From contig NZ_JAAEJX010000009.1 of the NCBI RefSeq assembly GCF_036858155.1, positions 4,763 through 68,762 of the forward strand: a DNA stretch of 64,000 nt. The letters are read 5' to 3'. This document shows positions 63,786-64,000 of this stretch, piece after piece. The notes beneath the pieces are model-generated. The model was given only the letters and a program-made list of their open reading frames with translations. It ran no database searches and was not told where the DNA came from. Made by a program: the position numbers and the translations under genes. Every line of letters starts with the position of its first letter. Position 1 is the first letter of the stretch. The stretch is from Liberibacter brunswickensis (GTDB lineage Bacteria > Pseudomonadota > Alphaproteobacteria > Rhizobiales > Rhizobiaceae).

Positions 63786-64000
63786 TTATTTATATTTTAT
63801 ACCTTTCTTTCTTCTGAACTATTTTATCAGTATACCAGAAACCTAGTAAACAAGCGATAATCTCTTATTCAAAGGGGATTAATATTGAAAGGGGGCTCTT
63901 CAAATATGCCCTCTTTCACACTGCACCAAACTAATAACGGATAAACAATAACCCAAAAAACAGTTGTAAAAGGTCTTATCAACGCGTTAACTCCATCTAT
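63786..64000 (-). pseudogene. GTA/phage-type 3TM holin, C-terminal remnant C (runs off edge)
   Basis: From the right edge the minus strand reads IDGVNALIRPFTTVFWVIVYP, closely matching remnant B, then VKEGIFEEPPFNINPL, a frameshift and nonsense codon near 63860-63875, and IIACLLGFWYTDKIVQKKGIKYK to the stop at 63786. Bases 63928-64000 are nearly identical to 62479-62551. The gene continues beyond the window, so another leader/cassette module may follow. Confidence 0.65.

Noticed and set aside
1..64000. CRISPR array, rRNA genes or insertion sequences
   Set aside because: No regularly spaced direct repeats of CRISPR type, no rRNA sequence and no transposase frame were seen; the repeats present are leader copies, a VNTR and holin remnants.

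Overview
The window is AT-rich DNA from a reduced alphaproteobacterial genome of Rhizobiaceae type, most likely a 'Candidatus Liberibacter' species or close relative. The call rests on several things. The flagellar gene order runs motB-motC-fliK-rem-flgE-flgK-flgL-flaF-flbT-flgD-fliQ-flhA-fliR and includes Rem, FlaF and FlbT. There are rhizobial pairings such as DUF177-plsX-fabH and DUF2155-NDUFA12. Spacers are long and AT-rich, decayed genes are scattered through them, and there are phage-derived remnants and small secreted proteins. The exact species cannot be fixed from sequence reading alone.

Layout. 1-2.9 kb: 3' part of fabH, plsX, a DUF177 gene with a 13-bp tandem repeat at its start, and a divergent BamE/OmlA-like gene. 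2.9-6.8 kb: class I ribonucleotide reductase nrdAB; the small subunit has Phe where the radical Tyr normally sits (class Ic type). 7.1-11.7 kb: a glutamine synthetase family enzyme, zwf, pgl, and folD on the other strand. 11.9-28.8 kb: one long minus-strand flagellar locus with export gate, hook, hook-associated proteins, regulators Rem/FlbT/FlaF, Mot proteins and one flagellin. 29.3 kb: a CAU tRNA. 29.8-34.8 kb: fabD-fabG-acpP-fabF-mltG, with a decayed fabF copy between acpP and fabF. 35.3-38.7 kb: a SitABCD/Znu-type metal ABC importer. 38.9-51.5 kb: DUF2155, NDUFA12, glmM, ftsH, tilS, pal-tolB-tolA-tolR-tolQ and ruvB-ruvA-ruvC, all on the minus strand. 51.6-53.6 kb: tRNA-Arg(CCU) followed by an accessory island of decayed genes and lipoprotein-like cassettes. 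53.6-59.8 kb: rppH, a divergent polysaccharide deacetylase, thiBPQ and rsfS. 59.8-61.3 kb: decayed DNA and one small membrane protein gene. 61.4-61.7 kb: tRNA-Leu(UAA) interrupted by a 220-nt group I intron. 61.7-64.0 kb: a second accessory island.

The most unusual region is the second island. A roughly 200-300 bp leader repeat, with a TTGACT-N17 promoter, ribosome binding site and sometimes a signal peptide, occurs three times. Each copy drives a different small protein: a truncated secreted peptide, a six-cysteine secreted mini-protein, and a four-helix membrane protein. Antisense remnants of a phage/GTA-type three-helix holin lie between or beside them. The same promoter spacing and another holin remnant occur in the island behind tRNA-Arg, where two cassettes have frame-breaking poly(A) tracts next to their start codons. 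Together these look like a modular, phage-associated family of secreted or membrane proteins inserted downstream of tRNA genes. The core genes also hold anomalies: a Pal without its lipobox cysteine and a TolR without its transmembrane aspartate.
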